60,608 nt of DNA. Origin: Rhodococcoides kyotonense (GTDB lineage Bacteria > Actinomycetota > Actinomycetes > Mycobacteriales > Mycobacteriaceae). Made by a program: the position numbers and the translations under genes. The stretch lies in NCBI RefSeq assembly GCF_001645385.1, contig NZ_LVHI01000018.1, positions 17,647-78,254 on the forward strand, read 5' to 3'. This document shows, one piece after another, positions 1-10,876 of the stretch. Positions within the stretch are counted from its first letter, which is position 1; every line of letters begins with the position of its first letter. The notes beneath the pieces are model-generated. The model was given only the letters and a program-made list of their open reading frames with translations, was not told where the DNA came from and did not search any database.

Positions 1-3000
1 CCAAGACGTACGCGGCCGAATTCGACACAGCCGTACCGATCGGAACATCGGAAGCAGTGGCGTTTCCGTCGAGCGAGTACGCGGTGGCGTGCACCGTGAA
101 CTCGGTAGGCCCGTACAAATTGTGCAGCTGCGCCGACGGCATCACCTGCCGAGCAGCGTTCGCGACCGACGATCCGAACGCCTCACCTGCCACCAACACG
201 TGTCGCAGCGAGCGAACCGCCTCGGGCGACACCTGGGATGCGAATGCCGCGAGCATCGACGGAACGAACGACGTCGCCGTCACACCCTCCGACTCGATCA
301 CCGACCCCAGGTACTGCGGATCCCGATGCCCGTCCGGCTCGGCGACGACGAGCGTGCCGCCGGCAGCCAACGTGCCGAACAACTCCCACACCGACACATC
401 GAACGTGAACGGAGTCTTCTGCAACACCACATCATCGACGCCGAGACCGTACTCAGCGACCAGCCACGACACCTGGTTGACCACAGCCGCATGCGACACC
501 GTCACACCCTTCGGCCGACCCGTCGAGCCCGACGTGAAGATCACGTACGCTGCATCGTCGCGGTTCGGGAGCGGCAGCGCCGCACTGCCGGAGGCGAGGC
601 TCCCCAGCACCTCTTCTGTCAACACCAGATTCGGGCGCACCAAATCGAGAATGTATTCCCTGCGCTCCACCGGATGATCCGGATCGATCGGCACGTAGGC
701 CGCACCCGCACGAATCACGCCGTACAGTGCAGCCAGCATGTCGTTCGACCGCCGCATCGCCACGGCCACCGTGCTGCCGACCTCGACACCCGCAGCACGC
801 AATCCCGACGCGATCGCCGTCACTCGCGCGTCGAATTCGGCATACGTCCACGACGAGTCACCGAACCGCACGGCCACCGCGTCCGGTCGCTCCGCCACCC
901 GCCGAGCGAACGCATCGAGAACTGTTGCGTCCGAATCGATGTCGACCACCGCACCGACGGACGAAGCCAGCAACGTTCCGCGCTCGGCTTCGTCGACCAG
1001 GTCGATGTCACCGACGACGACGTCCGCATCCGTGGTGATTGCACCCAGCACCGACAGTAGACGCGTACCCAGGTCTTCGATCGCGGAGGCGTCGAACAGA
1101 TCGGTGGCGTAGGTGACGTCGACGCGATACGCCGACGCGCCGCCGGCATTCACGCTGTCCGACACGGTCAGCTGCAGATCCATTTTGGCCACGGTGGCGT
1201 CGAATTCGACTCCGCTGATGGTCAATCCGGGCAGCTCGAACGTGCCTGCGCCGATGTTCTGGAACGCGAGAAGCACCTGCACCAGCGGATGCCGACCCTG
1301 CGAGCGAGGCGGATCGAGCACCTCGACGAGACGCTCGAACGGAATATCCGCGTGCTCGAATGCTTCGATGTCGCTGTTTCGCACTGCGGCGAGGATGTCG
1401 GTGAAACGCGATCCCGCGTCCACCCGTGAGCGCAGCACAAGCGTGTTGACGAACATTCCGATCAGGTCGTCGAGGGCCACGTCACCGCGTCCCGCGACCG
1501 GTGTACCGATCGCGACGTCGGACGTGCCTGCCAACCGGGACAGCACCACGGCCAACGCTGCGTGCACGACCATGAACGGCGTAGCTCTCTGGTCACCCGC
1601 GATCGTGTCGATGCCGGCGCGCAGATCGGCACCGATCGAGAACGTGTGCATCGCACCCAGTCCCGACGCGGCGCGCGGCCGCGGTCGGCTGGTGGGAATG
1701 TCGAGTTGTTCGGGCAGATCGGCCAGCTGGTCGACCCAGTACCTCTGCTGGCGCGACAGCAGTGAGCGTGCATCGTCCTCGGACCCCAGCACGTCCCGCT
1801 GCCACAGCGTGTAATCGGCGTACTGCACCGGTAGCGGAGTCCACGCAGGAACGCCTCCGTTCACCCGCGCCGAATAGGCGATCATGATGTCCCGGGTCAA
1901 CGGCCCGACCGAGAAACCGTCCGCCGCAATGTGATGTACGACCACGAGTAGCACATGGTCGTCGTCTTCGACCCGTAGCAGCCGCGTACGCACGGGCGGC
2001 GCCGTCGTCACGTCGAATCCGCGCGTGAACAGCTCGAACGCCGAGCCGAGAACGTCGTCTTCGGTGACGCCACGCGGCTCGAGATCGACCTCCACGTCGG
2101 CGACGGCGAGCACGTGCTGATAGCCGACTCCGTCGACGTCGGGATACACGGTGCGCAGAATGTCGTGACGCGCAAGCACATCGGTCACCGCGACACGCAA
2201 CGCAGCGACGTCGAGGTCACCGCGCAGGCGCACCGCCACCGGGATGTTGTCCGTCGCAGAGTCCGGGTCGAGACGGTTCAGGAACCACATACGTTGCTGG
2301 GCGAGCGACAACGGCACGCGCGCGGGCATCGGACGCGATACCAGCGGTGCACGCTCCTCCCCGGCCAGTGTTTCGGCACGCGCAGCCAGCGCCTCCACCG
2401 AGGACGCTTCGAACATGACACGGACGGGGATTCGTCGTCCCAGCGCAGCACCGATACGTGACAGTGCCTGCGTCGCGATCAGCGAGTTGCCGCCGAGTTC
2501 GAAGAAGTCGTCGTCCACTCCGACGCGCGGGGCGCCCAACAAGTCCGCGAAAACGTCAGCGACGATCTCCTCAACGGGCGTCTGCGGAGCTCGGAACTCA
2601 CGCACCTCGAACACCGGCTCCGGCAACGCCTTCCGATCCAACTTGCCCGACGCACCCACCGGCAACTCGTCGAGCACCACGAACACCGACGGCACCATGT
2701 ACGACGGCAACACCTCGGCCACAGACGCTTTCACCACATCGACGTCGATCGCCTCGCCGGCCGGGACAACGTAGGCAACCAAGCGATCCGAGCGCACCGC
2801 GACCGTCGCCCGAGCGACCGACGGCAGCCGGTCCAGAGCCGCGTCGATCTCACCCAACTCGATCCGCTGACCACGCAACTTCACCTGAAAATCGGAGCGA
2901 CCGACGTATGCCAGTACCCCATCGGCGGTCCAGCGCACCAGATCACCCGTGCGATAGAGACGTTCCCCGTTCCCCACCGGACTCGCCACGAACCGATCCG

Positions 3001-6000
3001 CCGTCAGATCCGCACGACCGAAATACCCCCGAGCCAACTGAACACCGCTCAGGTACAACTCACCCACCACACCCACCGGCACCGGATGCAACCGCGAATC
3101 CAGAACGTACACAGCACAATTCCACACAGGTCGACCCATCGGAACACCCGAGGGCACCACATCGCCGGCGCGGAGCGTATAGGCCGTCGCATGCACGGCG
3201 AACTCCGTCGGACCGTACAAGTTGTGCACACCTGCAGCAGGCAACGCCATCCGCACCGCATCGGCGACAGCAGCAGGGAACGCCTCACCCGCCACCAACA
3301 CATGCCGAAGCGACTGCAGCCGTGACGAATCGACCTGAGCAAGGAACACCGACAGCATCGACGGAACGAACGACGTCGCCGTCACACCCTCCGACTCGAT
3401 CACCGACCCCAGATACTCCGGATCACGATGACCGTCCGGCTCGGCGACGACGAGCGTGCCGCCGGCAGCCAACGTGCCGAACAACTCCCACACCGACACA
3501 TCGAACGTGAACGGAGTCTTCTGCAACACCACATCATCGGAACCCAGGCCGTACTCGGCGACCAACCACGACACCTGGTTGACCACAGCCGCATGCGACA
3601 CCGCCACACCCTTCGGCCGACCCGTCGAGCCCGAGGTGAACAGCACATACGCCGCATTCGACGCACGCAACGGCCGAACCCGATCCACATCCGTCACCGG
3701 CCCAGCCGAGAACCCCTCGAGCGGGAGTCGATCCACCGCAACATGCTCGAACGCCACCTCGTCCCGCGACGTCGACAACACCACCGACACACCGGCCGTA
3801 TCGAGAATGTACTTGTTGCGCTCCGCAGGCTGGTCCGGATCCACCGGAACATACGCCGCACCCGACCGCAACACCGCATACAGCGCCACCAGCATCGAGG
3901 TCGAGCGACGCATCGCCACCGCGACCGTCCGCTCCGGACCCACCCCCACCAAAATCAGGTAACGCGCAAGACGATTCACGCGCGCATCGAACTCGGCGAA
4001 CGACAGAGCTGTCCCCTCGAACACCACCGCAGTCGCATCCGGACGTGCCGCCACCTGCGCATCGAACGCATCCAACACCGTCGCACCCGCATCCAGCACA
4101 CGTGCGGTATCGTTCCAAGACAACAGGATTCGCTGCTGCTCACTCGAATCCAGCAGATCGATGTCCCCCACCGAGGCGTCCGAACCCGACGTCACGGCCT
4201 CGAGAACACGAACGAGCCCGGCAGCGAATCCGGCGACGGTACTCTCGTCGAACAGGTCCGTCGCGTACGTGAATGCGATGCTGTACCCGTTGTTCGAACC
4301 GTCGGCCGAAAATTGTTCGACGACGGTGACCTGCAGGTCCATCTTGGCGGTCGTCGTGCCGATGTCGACGGCGGACACGGTCAGACCGGGCAGTTCGAAC
4401 GTCGTGCGCGGGGTGTTCTGGAACGCGAGAAGCACCTGGACGAGCGGGTGCCTGCCCTGCGATCGCGGCGGATCGACGACCTCCACCACTCGCTCGAAGG
4501 GCACGTCTGCGTGGCCGAAGGCAGCGAGGTCGATGCGCGCGACATCGGCGAGCACGGAATCGAACGATGCTGCGGGGTCGATGGGTGTCCGGAGGACCAG
4601 TGTATTGACGAACATGCCCACGAGATCGTCGAGTGCGGCGTCGCCACGTCCTGCGGTCGGCGTTCCGATTGCGATGTCGGCGGTCGCGGACAGCCTCGAC
4701 AGCAGCACGGCCAGTGCGCCGTGAACGACCATGAACGGCGTCGCACGGTGCTCGCGCGCGAAGCGTCTTATGCGCGTGTGCAACTCGGACGCGACGTCCA
4801 CGGTGACCGACGCGCCGAGACCCGACGCGGTGCGGGGACGTGGCCGGTCGGTCGGCAGTTCGAGCTGTTCCGGCAGCCCGTGCAGCTCGTCACGCCAGAA
4901 CCGTTCCTGGACGGCACCGACGGATTCCGGGTCGTTCGAGTCGCCGAGTACGCGGTGTTGCCACAACGCGAAGTCGGCATACTGCACGGGCAGAGGCGGC
5001 CATGTCGGCGCGGCACCCTCGGCGCGCGCCGCGTAGGCAATCATGACGTCGCGGGCGAGAGGTGCCATCGACGAACCGTCCGCGGCGATGTGATGGGTGA
5101 CGAGGACGAGAACGTGCTCGTCGTCGGCCACGCGGAGGACGCGGGTGCGCAGCGGGACCTGCGATTGCACGTCGAACGCTACTCCGACGACGGCTACGAC
5201 CTCGGACGCCAGAGCATCCTCGGCGATCCGACGCGGCTCGAGGTCCACGTGGACCTCGTCGGCGCCGAGAACCGATTGGGTTCCGACTCCGTCGATCTCG
5301 GGGTAAACCGTGCGCAGTACTTCGTGCCGAGTGATGACGTCGTGCACCGCAGCGGCCAACGCCTCGAGATCGAGGGATCCGCTCAACCGGACCGCGACCG
5401 GGATGTTCTCCGTCGTCGACTCCGGGTTCAGGCGGTTCAGGAACCACATGCGCCGCTGAGCGAGCGACAGCGGAACGACGTCGGGACGATCCGCAGGCAC
5501 CAGCGGGATCGCCGCCCCACTTCCTGCGTGTTCCTCGACCCGAGCGGCCAGAGCGGCCACCGTCGGGTCCTCGAAGATCGCCCGGACGGGCACCTGCGTG
5601 TCGAGAGCAGCACCGAGGCGGGCGACGACCTGAGTCGCGAGCAGAGAGTTGCCACCGAGCGCGAAGAAGTCGTCGTCCGCCCCCACCCGATCGGTACCGA
5701 GGACATCTCCGATGATGGCGGCGACAGTTTCCTCGACGGGCGTCGTCGGCGCACGATAAGCGGTGGTCTCGAAGACCGGGGCGGGAAGGGCCGCACGATC
5801 GACCTTGCCGTTGACCGTCAGCGGAATCGTGTCCAGCACCACGATCGACGAGGGGACCATGTACGACGGAAGTTCCTGCGACAGAGCCTTCTTCACCGAT
5901 GCCGGTTCGACGTGTCCGACGACGTACCCGACGAGCGTGGTGCCCATGTGCCGATCGACGTGATCCACGACGACGACGTCGCCGATGCCGTCCACAGCAC

Positions 6001-9000
6001 GCAGCGCGGCCTCGATGTCGCCCAGTTCGATACGGAAACCCCGAACTTTCACCTGATGGTCGACGCGGCCGACGTAGTCGAGTTCGCCTGCCACCCACCG
6101 CACGAGGTCGCCTGTGCGGTACATCCTGGACCCGTCGGCACTGTAGGGATTCGCGACGAACCGCTCCGCCGTCAGGTCACCGCGTCCTCGATAGCCACGC
6201 GCCAGTTGCACGCCCGCGAGGTACAGCTCGCCGACGACACCGTCGGGCACCGGCGACAACCGAGCGTCCAGTACGAATACCTGTGTGTTCCACTCGGGCA
6301 GACCGATAGGGATGGATCCGTTCTCCTCCGACGGTTCCGTGACGGTGTGCCGCGTGACCGATACGGCCGCTTCGGTCGGGCCGTACAGATTGTCGAGACG
6401 AAGATCGTGTCCCCGTGCGGCGGCCGACGCGGTCCGGGGCGGGAACGCCTCGCCGATCACCAAAGCGCGCTGCACAGTCGACGGCAACCCGTCTGCCTCG
6501 CCGGCGACCAGCGCCGCCAGCATCGACGGGACGACGTGAAGGGTGGTGACGGATTCGGCCGCCATCAGCGCATTCAGGTATTCGGGCTCGCGGTGGCGTT
6601 CCGGTTCGGCGACGACGAGGCGACCACCCACGGTGAGCATCGACCACAGCTCCCACACCGACAGGTCGAACGTCACCGGCGTCTTCAGTACAGCCGCATC
6701 CGACGCACTCAGCTGGTACTCGTGACGCAGCCACTCCAGCTGATTGACCACCGAACGATGCTCGACCGCGACGCCTTTCGGCGTGCCCGTGGAACCGGAG
6801 GTGAAGATGACGTACGCCGTGTTCGACGGCCGCAGCGGAGACAGGCGATCGACGTCGGTGATCGTCGTGTTCGCATAACGATCGAGGTCGAGCCCGTCCA
6901 CCGCCACTACCGGGCAGTGCACCTCGGTGGTGAATTCGGTGGCCGACGACGTCAGCACTGCAGCTACGTCCGCGGTCCGCAGGATGTGATCGGTGCGTGA
7001 CGCAGGTTGCGCAGGGTCCACCGGCACGTACGCCGCGCCTGCCTTGACGACGGCGTACATGGCGACGAGCAGATCGACGGACCGCGGGAAGGCAAGCGCG
7101 ACCGAGGCTTCCGGGCCGATACCGAGCGAGATCAGGTGCCGTGCAAGTCGATTCACCTGCGCGTCGAACCTGCGGTACGTCCACCGCTCGTCGCCGAAGA
7201 CGACGGCCGTCCTCTCGGGTCCGGCAGCGACGGCCGCGTCGAACAGCGAGACCAGAGTCGCCGACGAATCCACCTGCGAGGCCGTGTCGTTGCGTGCCTC
7301 CAACGCGAGACTGCGCTCGGCCGCGTCGAGAAGATCGATGTCTCCGATCACGATGCGCGGGTCGGCGACGATCGTTCGTAGAACGCGCACGTAGCGGTCG
7401 AGCGTCGCGGCCGCCGTCGAGCGGTCGAAGAGTGCCGACGCGTACGTGAGGACGACGGCCAGACCCGCTGGTGCGCCGTCGGGTTCGTAGGTGTCGGACA
7501 CGACCAGATGCAGGTCGAACTTCGAGACTCCTCCGTCGGCATCGAGACCGGTGACGGTCAGGTCGGGAAGCTCCAGTGCGGTGCGAGCGATGTTCTGGAA
7601 CGACAACCCGACCTGGAACAGCGGGTGGCGCGCGGTGCTGCGGACGGTCTCGAGAGCGTCGACGAGTGTTTCGAACGGAACGTCGGCGTGCGCGAACGCC
7701 TCGAGGTCGGTGTCGCGGACCGAGCGAAGAAAAGTCTCGAACTTGTCGCCCCAGCGGACGTGCGTTCTAAACACGATGGTGTTGGCGAACATTCCGATCA
7801 GGTCGTCCAGTTGCGCTTCGCCGCGTCCCGCGATCGGGGAACCGACGGCGATGTCACCGCGCTGAGACAGGCGTGACAGCGTCACCGCCCACGCCGCGTG
7901 CATGATCATGAACAACGACGCGTTCGATGCGCGCGCGGTCTCGGTCAAGGCTGCGTGCAGGTCGGCGTCCAACTCCAATGGAATCTCGCCGCCTGCGAGA
8001 GATTGGACGGGCGGGCGAGGCCGGTCGAACGATAGGTCGAGTTGGTCGGGTATGCCGGCCAACTCGGACTTCCAGAACTCGATCTGAGTGTAAGCCGTCG
8101 ACGTCGAATCCTCGGCGTCGCCCAGCGTATCGCGCTGCCACAACGTGTAATCCACGTACTGGACGTCCAGTGGAGTCCACTGCGGTGCGGTCCCCTGCGT
8201 CCGCGCCGAGTACGCGATCATCACGTCACGCGTGAGCGGTACGACAGAGGAACCGTCGGCAGCGATGTGGTGGACGACGACGACGAGGACGTGTTCGGTC
8301 TCGGACAGCGCGAACAATGAGATACGCAGCGGCACCTCGGTTTCCACGTCGAACGCGGTGTCGATGCTCGCGAGCACGTCGGCGGTGACGTCGCTCTCGG
8401 TGGTACGACGGCGTTCCAGAGCGACCGACGCGTCCGTCGCGGTCAGCACGACCTGATGCGGCCCTTGCTCGTCGCTGGGATAGATGGTCCGGAGCGTTTC
8501 GTGGCGCTCGACGACGTCGGTCACGGCTGCAGTGAGCGCATCGGTGTCGAGTGCACCCGAAAGCCGCACGGCGACAGGGATGTTGTAGGCCGACGACGTC
8601 GGGTCGAAGCGATTGAGGAACCACATGCGCTGCTGCGCGAGCGACAGCGGAATGCGTTCGGGCCGCTCCCGCGCACCGAGTTCCACGCGTTGGCCCACGT
8701 CCGCCTGATTGTCGATCGCGGCAGCCAGTGCCGACACCGACGGCGCGTCGAACAGGAGGCGCGCCGGCACACGCTTGTGCAGACGCGCTCCGACGCGCGC
8801 GGCCACCTGCGTGCCGATGAGGGAGTTTCCTCCGAGCTCGAAGAAGTCGTCGTCGGCGCCGACGGTGTCGCGCGAGAGCAACTCGCCGAACACGGCGGCG
8901 ACGGCATCCTCGGTCGGTGTCGACGGCGCGCGATACTCGCGTGATTCGAACGCGGGGGCGGGCAACTTCGAGCGGTCCACCTTGCCGGCACCGGTCAGCG

Positions 9001-10534
9001 GAACGTGGTCGATCAGCATCATCGCCGACGGCACCATGTGCTTCGGCAGCGACTCCCGCAGCCAGGCGAGCAGTGCCGCGCTGTCCGCCGAAGAGCCCTC
9101 TGCCACAAGCGCATACGACACCAGCGCGGTGCCCCCTGCCCCTGCGTCACTGCCCATCGTCAACGCGAATTCGACGTCGGGGTGCGTGGCAAGCGCTGCG
9201 TCGATCTCACCCAGCTCGATGCGGAAGCCGCGGATCTTGACCTGGAAGTCGTTGCGTCCCATGTATTCCAGGGCGCCCGACGCGTCCCGGCGCACCACGT
9301 CGCCGGTACGGTACATCCGGCCACCTGCGGGGTCGTGCGGATCTGCGACGAAACGCTCCGACGTCAGAGCCAGGCGCCCGTGATACCCACGCGCGACACC
9401 GCCGCCTGCCAGATACAGCTCGCCCGCGACACCCGGTGGAACGGGCGACAGACGGGTGTCGAGCACGTACGCACGCATGCCGTCGACGGGGTCGCCGAGA
9501 GGAATGCGCTCGCCGACGACCAAGGCCGACGACATGGTCGCGAAGATGGTGGCCTCGGTCGGTCCGTACCCGTTGAACACGGCCCGACCTGGCGCCCATC
9601 GGGCGACGAGGTCGGCACCGAACGCCTCACCGCCGACGACGAGGGCCTGGAGATCGGGCAATCCGTCACCGTCAATCGACGTCAGTGCGGCGGGAGTGCT
9701 GAAGCCGTGCGTGACGCGCTCTCGCTTCAGCAGGTCCTTCAGTTCGGCACCGCCGTAGTTGTCCGGGGGCGCGATCACCATCGTCGCCCCGGATCCGATC
9801 GCGATCAGGTAGTCGAAGATCGAGACGTCGAAGCTCGGCGACGTGAAGTGCAGGGTGCGAGATTCGGCGGTGACACCGAGCGTCCGCACGGAATGACCGC
9901 ACAGATCGGCGAGTCCCGCGTGAGACACGACGACGCCCTTCGGTGTGCCCGTCGAGCCGGACGTGTAGATGACGTAGGCCGGATTCGTCGCGCGCAGCGT
10001 GCCGGTCCTGTCCGCCGTCGACACCGGGTCGCCCGAGTACTGCTCGAGACTACGCACGAAGGCGTCGTCGTCCAGGACCGACCACGTGCACGACGACGGC
10101 AGCACGTCGCGGTGGATACCGACCGTCACGCCCAGCGAGGCACCCGAGTCCGTCAGCAAGTGCCGGATCCGTTCAGCGGGATACGACGGGTCGACGGGGA
10201 GGAACGCCGCCCCTGACTTGATCACGGCCCAGATGGCGGTGATGGATTCGAGCGAGCGGGTGAGTGCAACGGCGACGATCGATTCGGGACCCGCGCCGTC
10301 GGCGATCAACGCCCGCGCGAGTGTCGACGAGCGTGTATCGAGTTCGGCGTAGGTCACCGTGCGATCGCCGTCGACCAGGGCGACAGCCGATGGATCGCGC
10401 TCGACTGCCGTGGCGAGCAGTGCAGGAAGAAGTGTCGCGCGCGTTCGACGGGACTTGCGTGTTCGTGGCGTCCGCTTCTCCCGGGTTCCGTCCGTCCGTG
10501 TAGAGGGCGATTCCTTGGACGACCGTGAACTCAT
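1..10534 (-). CDS. NRPS-5, multimodular nonribosomal peptide synthetase (3' end beyond the window)
   Basis: The frame is open from ATG at 10534 to the left edge (about 3,511 residues), with no internal stop seen. Domain order is A1 (A3 motif [11 protein letters not shown] near residue 190), T1 (Ser571 in GGNSL), C1 (HHIAADG at 755), A2 (motif near 1244), T2 (Ser1630), C2 (His pair at 1814), A3 (motif near 2299), T3 (Ser2684), C3 (His pair at 2867) and A4 (motif near 3333), which is cut before its A6 motif. It starts directly with an A domain behind an Arg-rich tail, so the C domain for its first residue must come from another protein, most simply the C-terminal C of NRPS-4. Specificity residues read by eye are DVFFVGGIF, DLWHLILVS, DVWSLALVH and DVWSLALVH; I cannot name these substrates. 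A3 and A4 share a 95% identical stretch. A Shine-Dalgarno-like AGGGG lies 10 bases before the ATG. Confidence 0.95.
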   Translation of the reverse strand, partial: MSSRSSKESPSTRTDGTREKRTPRTRKSRRTRATLLPALLATAVERDPSAVALVDGDRTVTYAELDTRSSTLARALIADGAGPESIVAVALTRSLESITAIWAVIKSGAAFLPVDPSYPAERIRHLLTDSGASLGVTVGIHRDVLPSSCTWSVLDDDAFVRSLEQYSGDPVSTADRTGTLRATNPAYVIYTSGSTGTPKGVVVSHAGLADLCGHSVRTLGVTAESRTLHFTSPSFDVSIFDYLIAIGSGATMVIAPPDNYGGAELKDLLKRERVTHGFSTPAALTSIDGDGLPDLQALVVGGEAFGADLVARWAPGRAVFNGYGPTEATIFATMSSALVVGERIPLGDPVDGMRAYVLDTRLSPVPPGVAGELYLAGGGVARGYHGRLALTSERFVADPHDPAGGRMYRTGDVVRRDASGALEYMGRNDFQVKIRGFRIELGEIDAALATHPDVEFALTMGSDAGAGGTALVSYALVAEGSSADSAALLAWLRESLPKHMVPSAMMLIDHVPLTGAGKVDRSKLPAPAFESREYRAPSTPTEDAVAAVFGELLSRDTVGADDDFFELGGNSLIGTQVAARVGARLHKRVPARLLFDAPSVSALAAAIDNQADVGQRVELGARERPERIPLSLAQQRMWFLNRFDPTSSAYNIPVAVRLSGALDTDALTAAVTDVVERHETLRTIYPSDEQGPHQVVLTATDASVALERRRTTESDVTADVLASIDTAFDVETEVPLRISLFALSETEHVLVVVVHHIAADGSSVVPLTRDVMIAYSARTQGTAPQWTPLDVQYVDYTLWQRDTLGDAEDSTSTAYTQIEFWKSELAGIPDQLDLSFDRPRPPVQSLAGGEIPLELDADLHAALTETARASNASLFMIMHAAWAVTLSRLSQRGDIAVGSPIAGRGEAQLDDLIGMFANTIVFRTHVRWGDKFETFLRSVRDTDLEAFAHADVPFETLVDALETVRSTARHPLFQVGLSFQNIARTALELPDLTVTGLDADGGVSKFDLHLVVSDTYEPDGAPAGLAVVLTYASALFDRSTAAATLDRYVRVLRTIVADPRIVIGDIDLLDAAERSLALEARNDTASQVDSSATLVSLFDAAVAAGPERTAVVFGDERWTYRRFDAQVNRLARHLISLGIGPEASVALAFPRSVDLLVAMYAVVKAGAAYVPVDPAQPASRTDHILRTADVAAVLTSSATEFTTEVHCPVVAVDGLDLDRYANTTITDVDRLSPLRPSNTAYVIFTSGSTGTPKGVAVEHRSVVNQLEWLRHEYQLSASDAAVLKTPVTFDLSVWELWSMLTVGGRLVVAEPERHREPEYLNALMAAESVTTLHVVPSMLAALVAGEADGLPSTVQRALVIGEAFPPRTASAAARGHDLRLDNLYGPTEAAVSVTRHTVTEPSEENGSIPIGLPEWNTQVFVLDARLSPVPDGVVGELYLAGVQLARGYRGRGDLTAERFVANPYSADGSRMYRTGDLVRWVAGELDYVGRVDHQVKVRGFRIELGDIEAALRAVDGIGDVVVVDHVDRHMGTTLVGYVVGHVEPASVKKALSQELPSYMVPSSIVVLDTIPLTVNGKVDRAALPAPVFETTAYRAPTTPVEETVAAIIGDVLGTDRVGADDDFFALGGNSLLATQVVARLGAALDTQVPVRAIFEDPTVAALAARVEEHAGSGAAIPLVPADRPDVVPLSLAQRRMWFLNRLNPESTTENIPVAVRLSGSLDLEALAAAVHDVITRHEVLRTVYPEIDGVGTQSVLGADEVHVDLEPRRIAEDALASEVVAVVGVAFDVQSQVPLRTRVLRVADDEHVLVLVTHHIAADGSSMAPLARDVMIAYAARAEGAAPTWPPLPVQYADFALWQHRVLGDSNDPESVGAVQERFWRDELHGLPEQLELPTDRPRPRTASGLGASVTVDVASELHTRIRRFAREHRATPFMVVHGALAVLLSRLSATADIAIGTPTAGRGDAALDDLVGMFVNTLVLRTPIDPAASFDSVLADVARIDLAAFGHADVPFERVVEVVDPPRSQGRHPLVQVLLAFQNTPRTTFELPGLTVSAVDIGTTTAKMDLQVTVVEQFSADGSNNGYSIAFTYATDLFDESTVAGFAAGLVRVLEAVTSGSDASVGDIDLLDSSEQQRILLSWNDTARVLDAGATVLDAFDAQVAARPDATAVVFEGTALSFAEFDARVNRLARYLILVGVGPERTVAVAMRRSTSMLVALYAVLRSGAAYVPVDPDQPAERNKYILDTAGVSVVLSTSRDEVAFEHVAVDRLPLEGFSAGPVTDVDRVRPLRASNAAYVLFTSGSTGRPKGVAVSHAAVVNQVSWLVAEYGLGSDDVVLQKTPFTFDVSVWELFGTLAAGGTLVVAEPDGHRDPEYLGSVIESEGVTATSFVPSMLSVFLAQVDSSRLQSLRHVLVAGEAFPAAVADAVRMALPAAGVHNLYGPTEFAVHATAYTLRAGDVVPSGVPMGRPVWNCAVYVLDSRLHPVPVGVVGELYLSGVQLARGYFGRADLTADRFVASPVGNGERLYRTGDLVRWTADGVLAYVGRSDFQVKLRGQRIELGEIDAALDRLPSVARATVAVRSDRLVAYVVPAGEAIDVDVVKASVAEVLPSYMVPSVFVVLDELPVGASGKLDRKALPEPVFEVREFRAPQTPVEEIVADVFADLLGAPRVGVDDDFFELGGNSLIATQALSRIGAALGRRIPVRVMFEASSVEALAARAETLAGEERAPLVSRPMPARVPLSLAQQRMWFLNRLDPDSATDNIPVAVRLRGDLDVAALRVAVTDVLARHDILRTVYPDVDGVGYQHVLAVADVEVDLEPRGVTEDDVLGSAFELFTRGFDVTTAPPVRTRLLRVEDDDHVLLVVVHHIAADGFSVGPLTRDIMIAYSARVNGGVPAWTPLPVQYADYTLWQRDVLGSEDDARSLLSRQQRYWVDQLADLPEQLDIPTSRPRPRAASGLGAMHTFSIGADLRAGIDTIAGDQRATPFMVVHAALAVVLSRLAGTSDVAIGTPVAGRGDVALDDLIGMFVNTLVLRSRVDAGSRFTDILAAVRNSDIEAFEHADIPFERLVEVLDPPRSQGRHPLVQVLLAFQNIGAGTFELPGLTISGVEFDATVAKMDLQLTVSDSVNAGGASAYRVDVTYATDLFDASAIEDLGTRLLSVLGAITTDADVVVGDIDLVDEAERGTLLASSVGAVVDIDSDATVLDAFARRVAERPDAVAVRFGDSSWTYAEFDARVTAIASGLRAAGVEVGSTVAVAMRRSNDMLAALYGVIRAGAAYVPIDPDHPVERREYILDLVRPNLVLTEEVLGSLASGSAALPLPNRDDAAYVIFTSGSTGRPKGVTVSHAAVVNQVSWLVAEYGLGVDDVVLQKTPFTFDVSVWELFGTLAAGGTLVVAEPDGHRDPQYLGSVIESEGVTATSFVPSMLAAFASQVSPEAVRSLRHVLVAGEAFGSSVANAARQVMPSAQLHNLYGPTEFTVHATAYSLDGNATASDVPIGTAVSNSAAYVL
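252..536 (-). repeat. A4 copy of a 285-base near-identical A-domain segment
   Basis: This segment aligns with 3354-3638 without gaps, with about 13 mismatches counted by eye (about 95% identity). Flanking sequence outside the block is only about 75% identical. It encodes the A3 motif ([11 protein letters not shown]), the FDVSVWE helix and the VTATSFVP strand, so it carries four of the substrate-pocket positions. The offset of 3,102 bases equals one module. Confidence 0.8.
3354..3638 (-). repeat. A3 copy of the 285-base near-identical A-domain segment
   Basis: This is the partner of 252-536. It lies inside an A domain whose whole length shows the same GTG/TTG/GGT-rich codon style. In A4 that style is confined to the repeated block, so A3 is the more likely donor. 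Confidence 0.8.
10439..10534 (-). other. Arg-rich N-terminal tail of NRPS-5
   Basis: Residues 1-32 contain nine Arg and three Lys and precede the first A-domain homology ([19 protein letters not shown]). NRPS-3 and NRPS-4 carry similar basic tails in the same place. A docking role is inferred. Confidence 0.6.
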
Positions 10535-10876
10535 ACGTGCAAAACCCCTAGCGCGTCGACGAACCAGACGAGACCCCGCGTCTCATCTCGGCACCGTCGG
10601 CGATCACCACTACCAAGGCGATTACTTTGGGCGCTGCGCCCTATTACAGCACGGTCACGAATAATTCAGGGCACGCCGGGCGACCTGGACCTCCTCCCAC
10701 ATCGCGGCCCTTGACCTGCAGAGATGCCATACAACCCCTCGTCGATCCGACTCAGGCGACACATGAACAATTCCTTACGAACAAACCATGCAATATCCAT
10801 AAGCGCTGATTATTCGGTGAAATGACCGATAACTCGGACATTGGCAGGGACCTGTTCACAGCTGCTCGCAAACGGT
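10535..10876. other. Intergenic region between NRPS-4 and NRPS-5 (342 bases)
   Basis: No convincing protein gene is visible. The stretch is more AT-rich than the flanking genes, especially around 10760-10850. It contains a -10-like hexamer next to a 13-base inverted repeat near 10629-10648, a Shine-Dalgarno-like AGGGG at 10545-10549, and a 32-codon minus-strand frame (10666-10764) that I regard as doubtful. No hairpin followed by a T-run was found after the NRPS-4 stop, so read-through from NRPS-4 is possible. Confidence 0.6.
10629..10648 (-). promoter_or_regulatory. Candidate promoter/operator for NRPS-5
   Basis: On the minus strand, TGTAAT (10648-10643) matches the TATAAT -10 consensus at five of six bases. 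One base downstream is a perfect inverted repeat, GGGCGC-A-GCGCCC (10641-10629), which would cover the transcription start. That is a typical repressor position. No good -35 hexamer is present 16-18 bases upstream, so the promoter call is weak. The start codon is about 95 bases downstream. Confidence 0.3.

Noticed and set aside
10711..10735. Plus-strand TTGACC followed by TACAAC as a divergent promoter
   Set aside because: The spacing is about 13-14 bases, too short for a sigma-70 type promoter, and no plus-strand gene follows.
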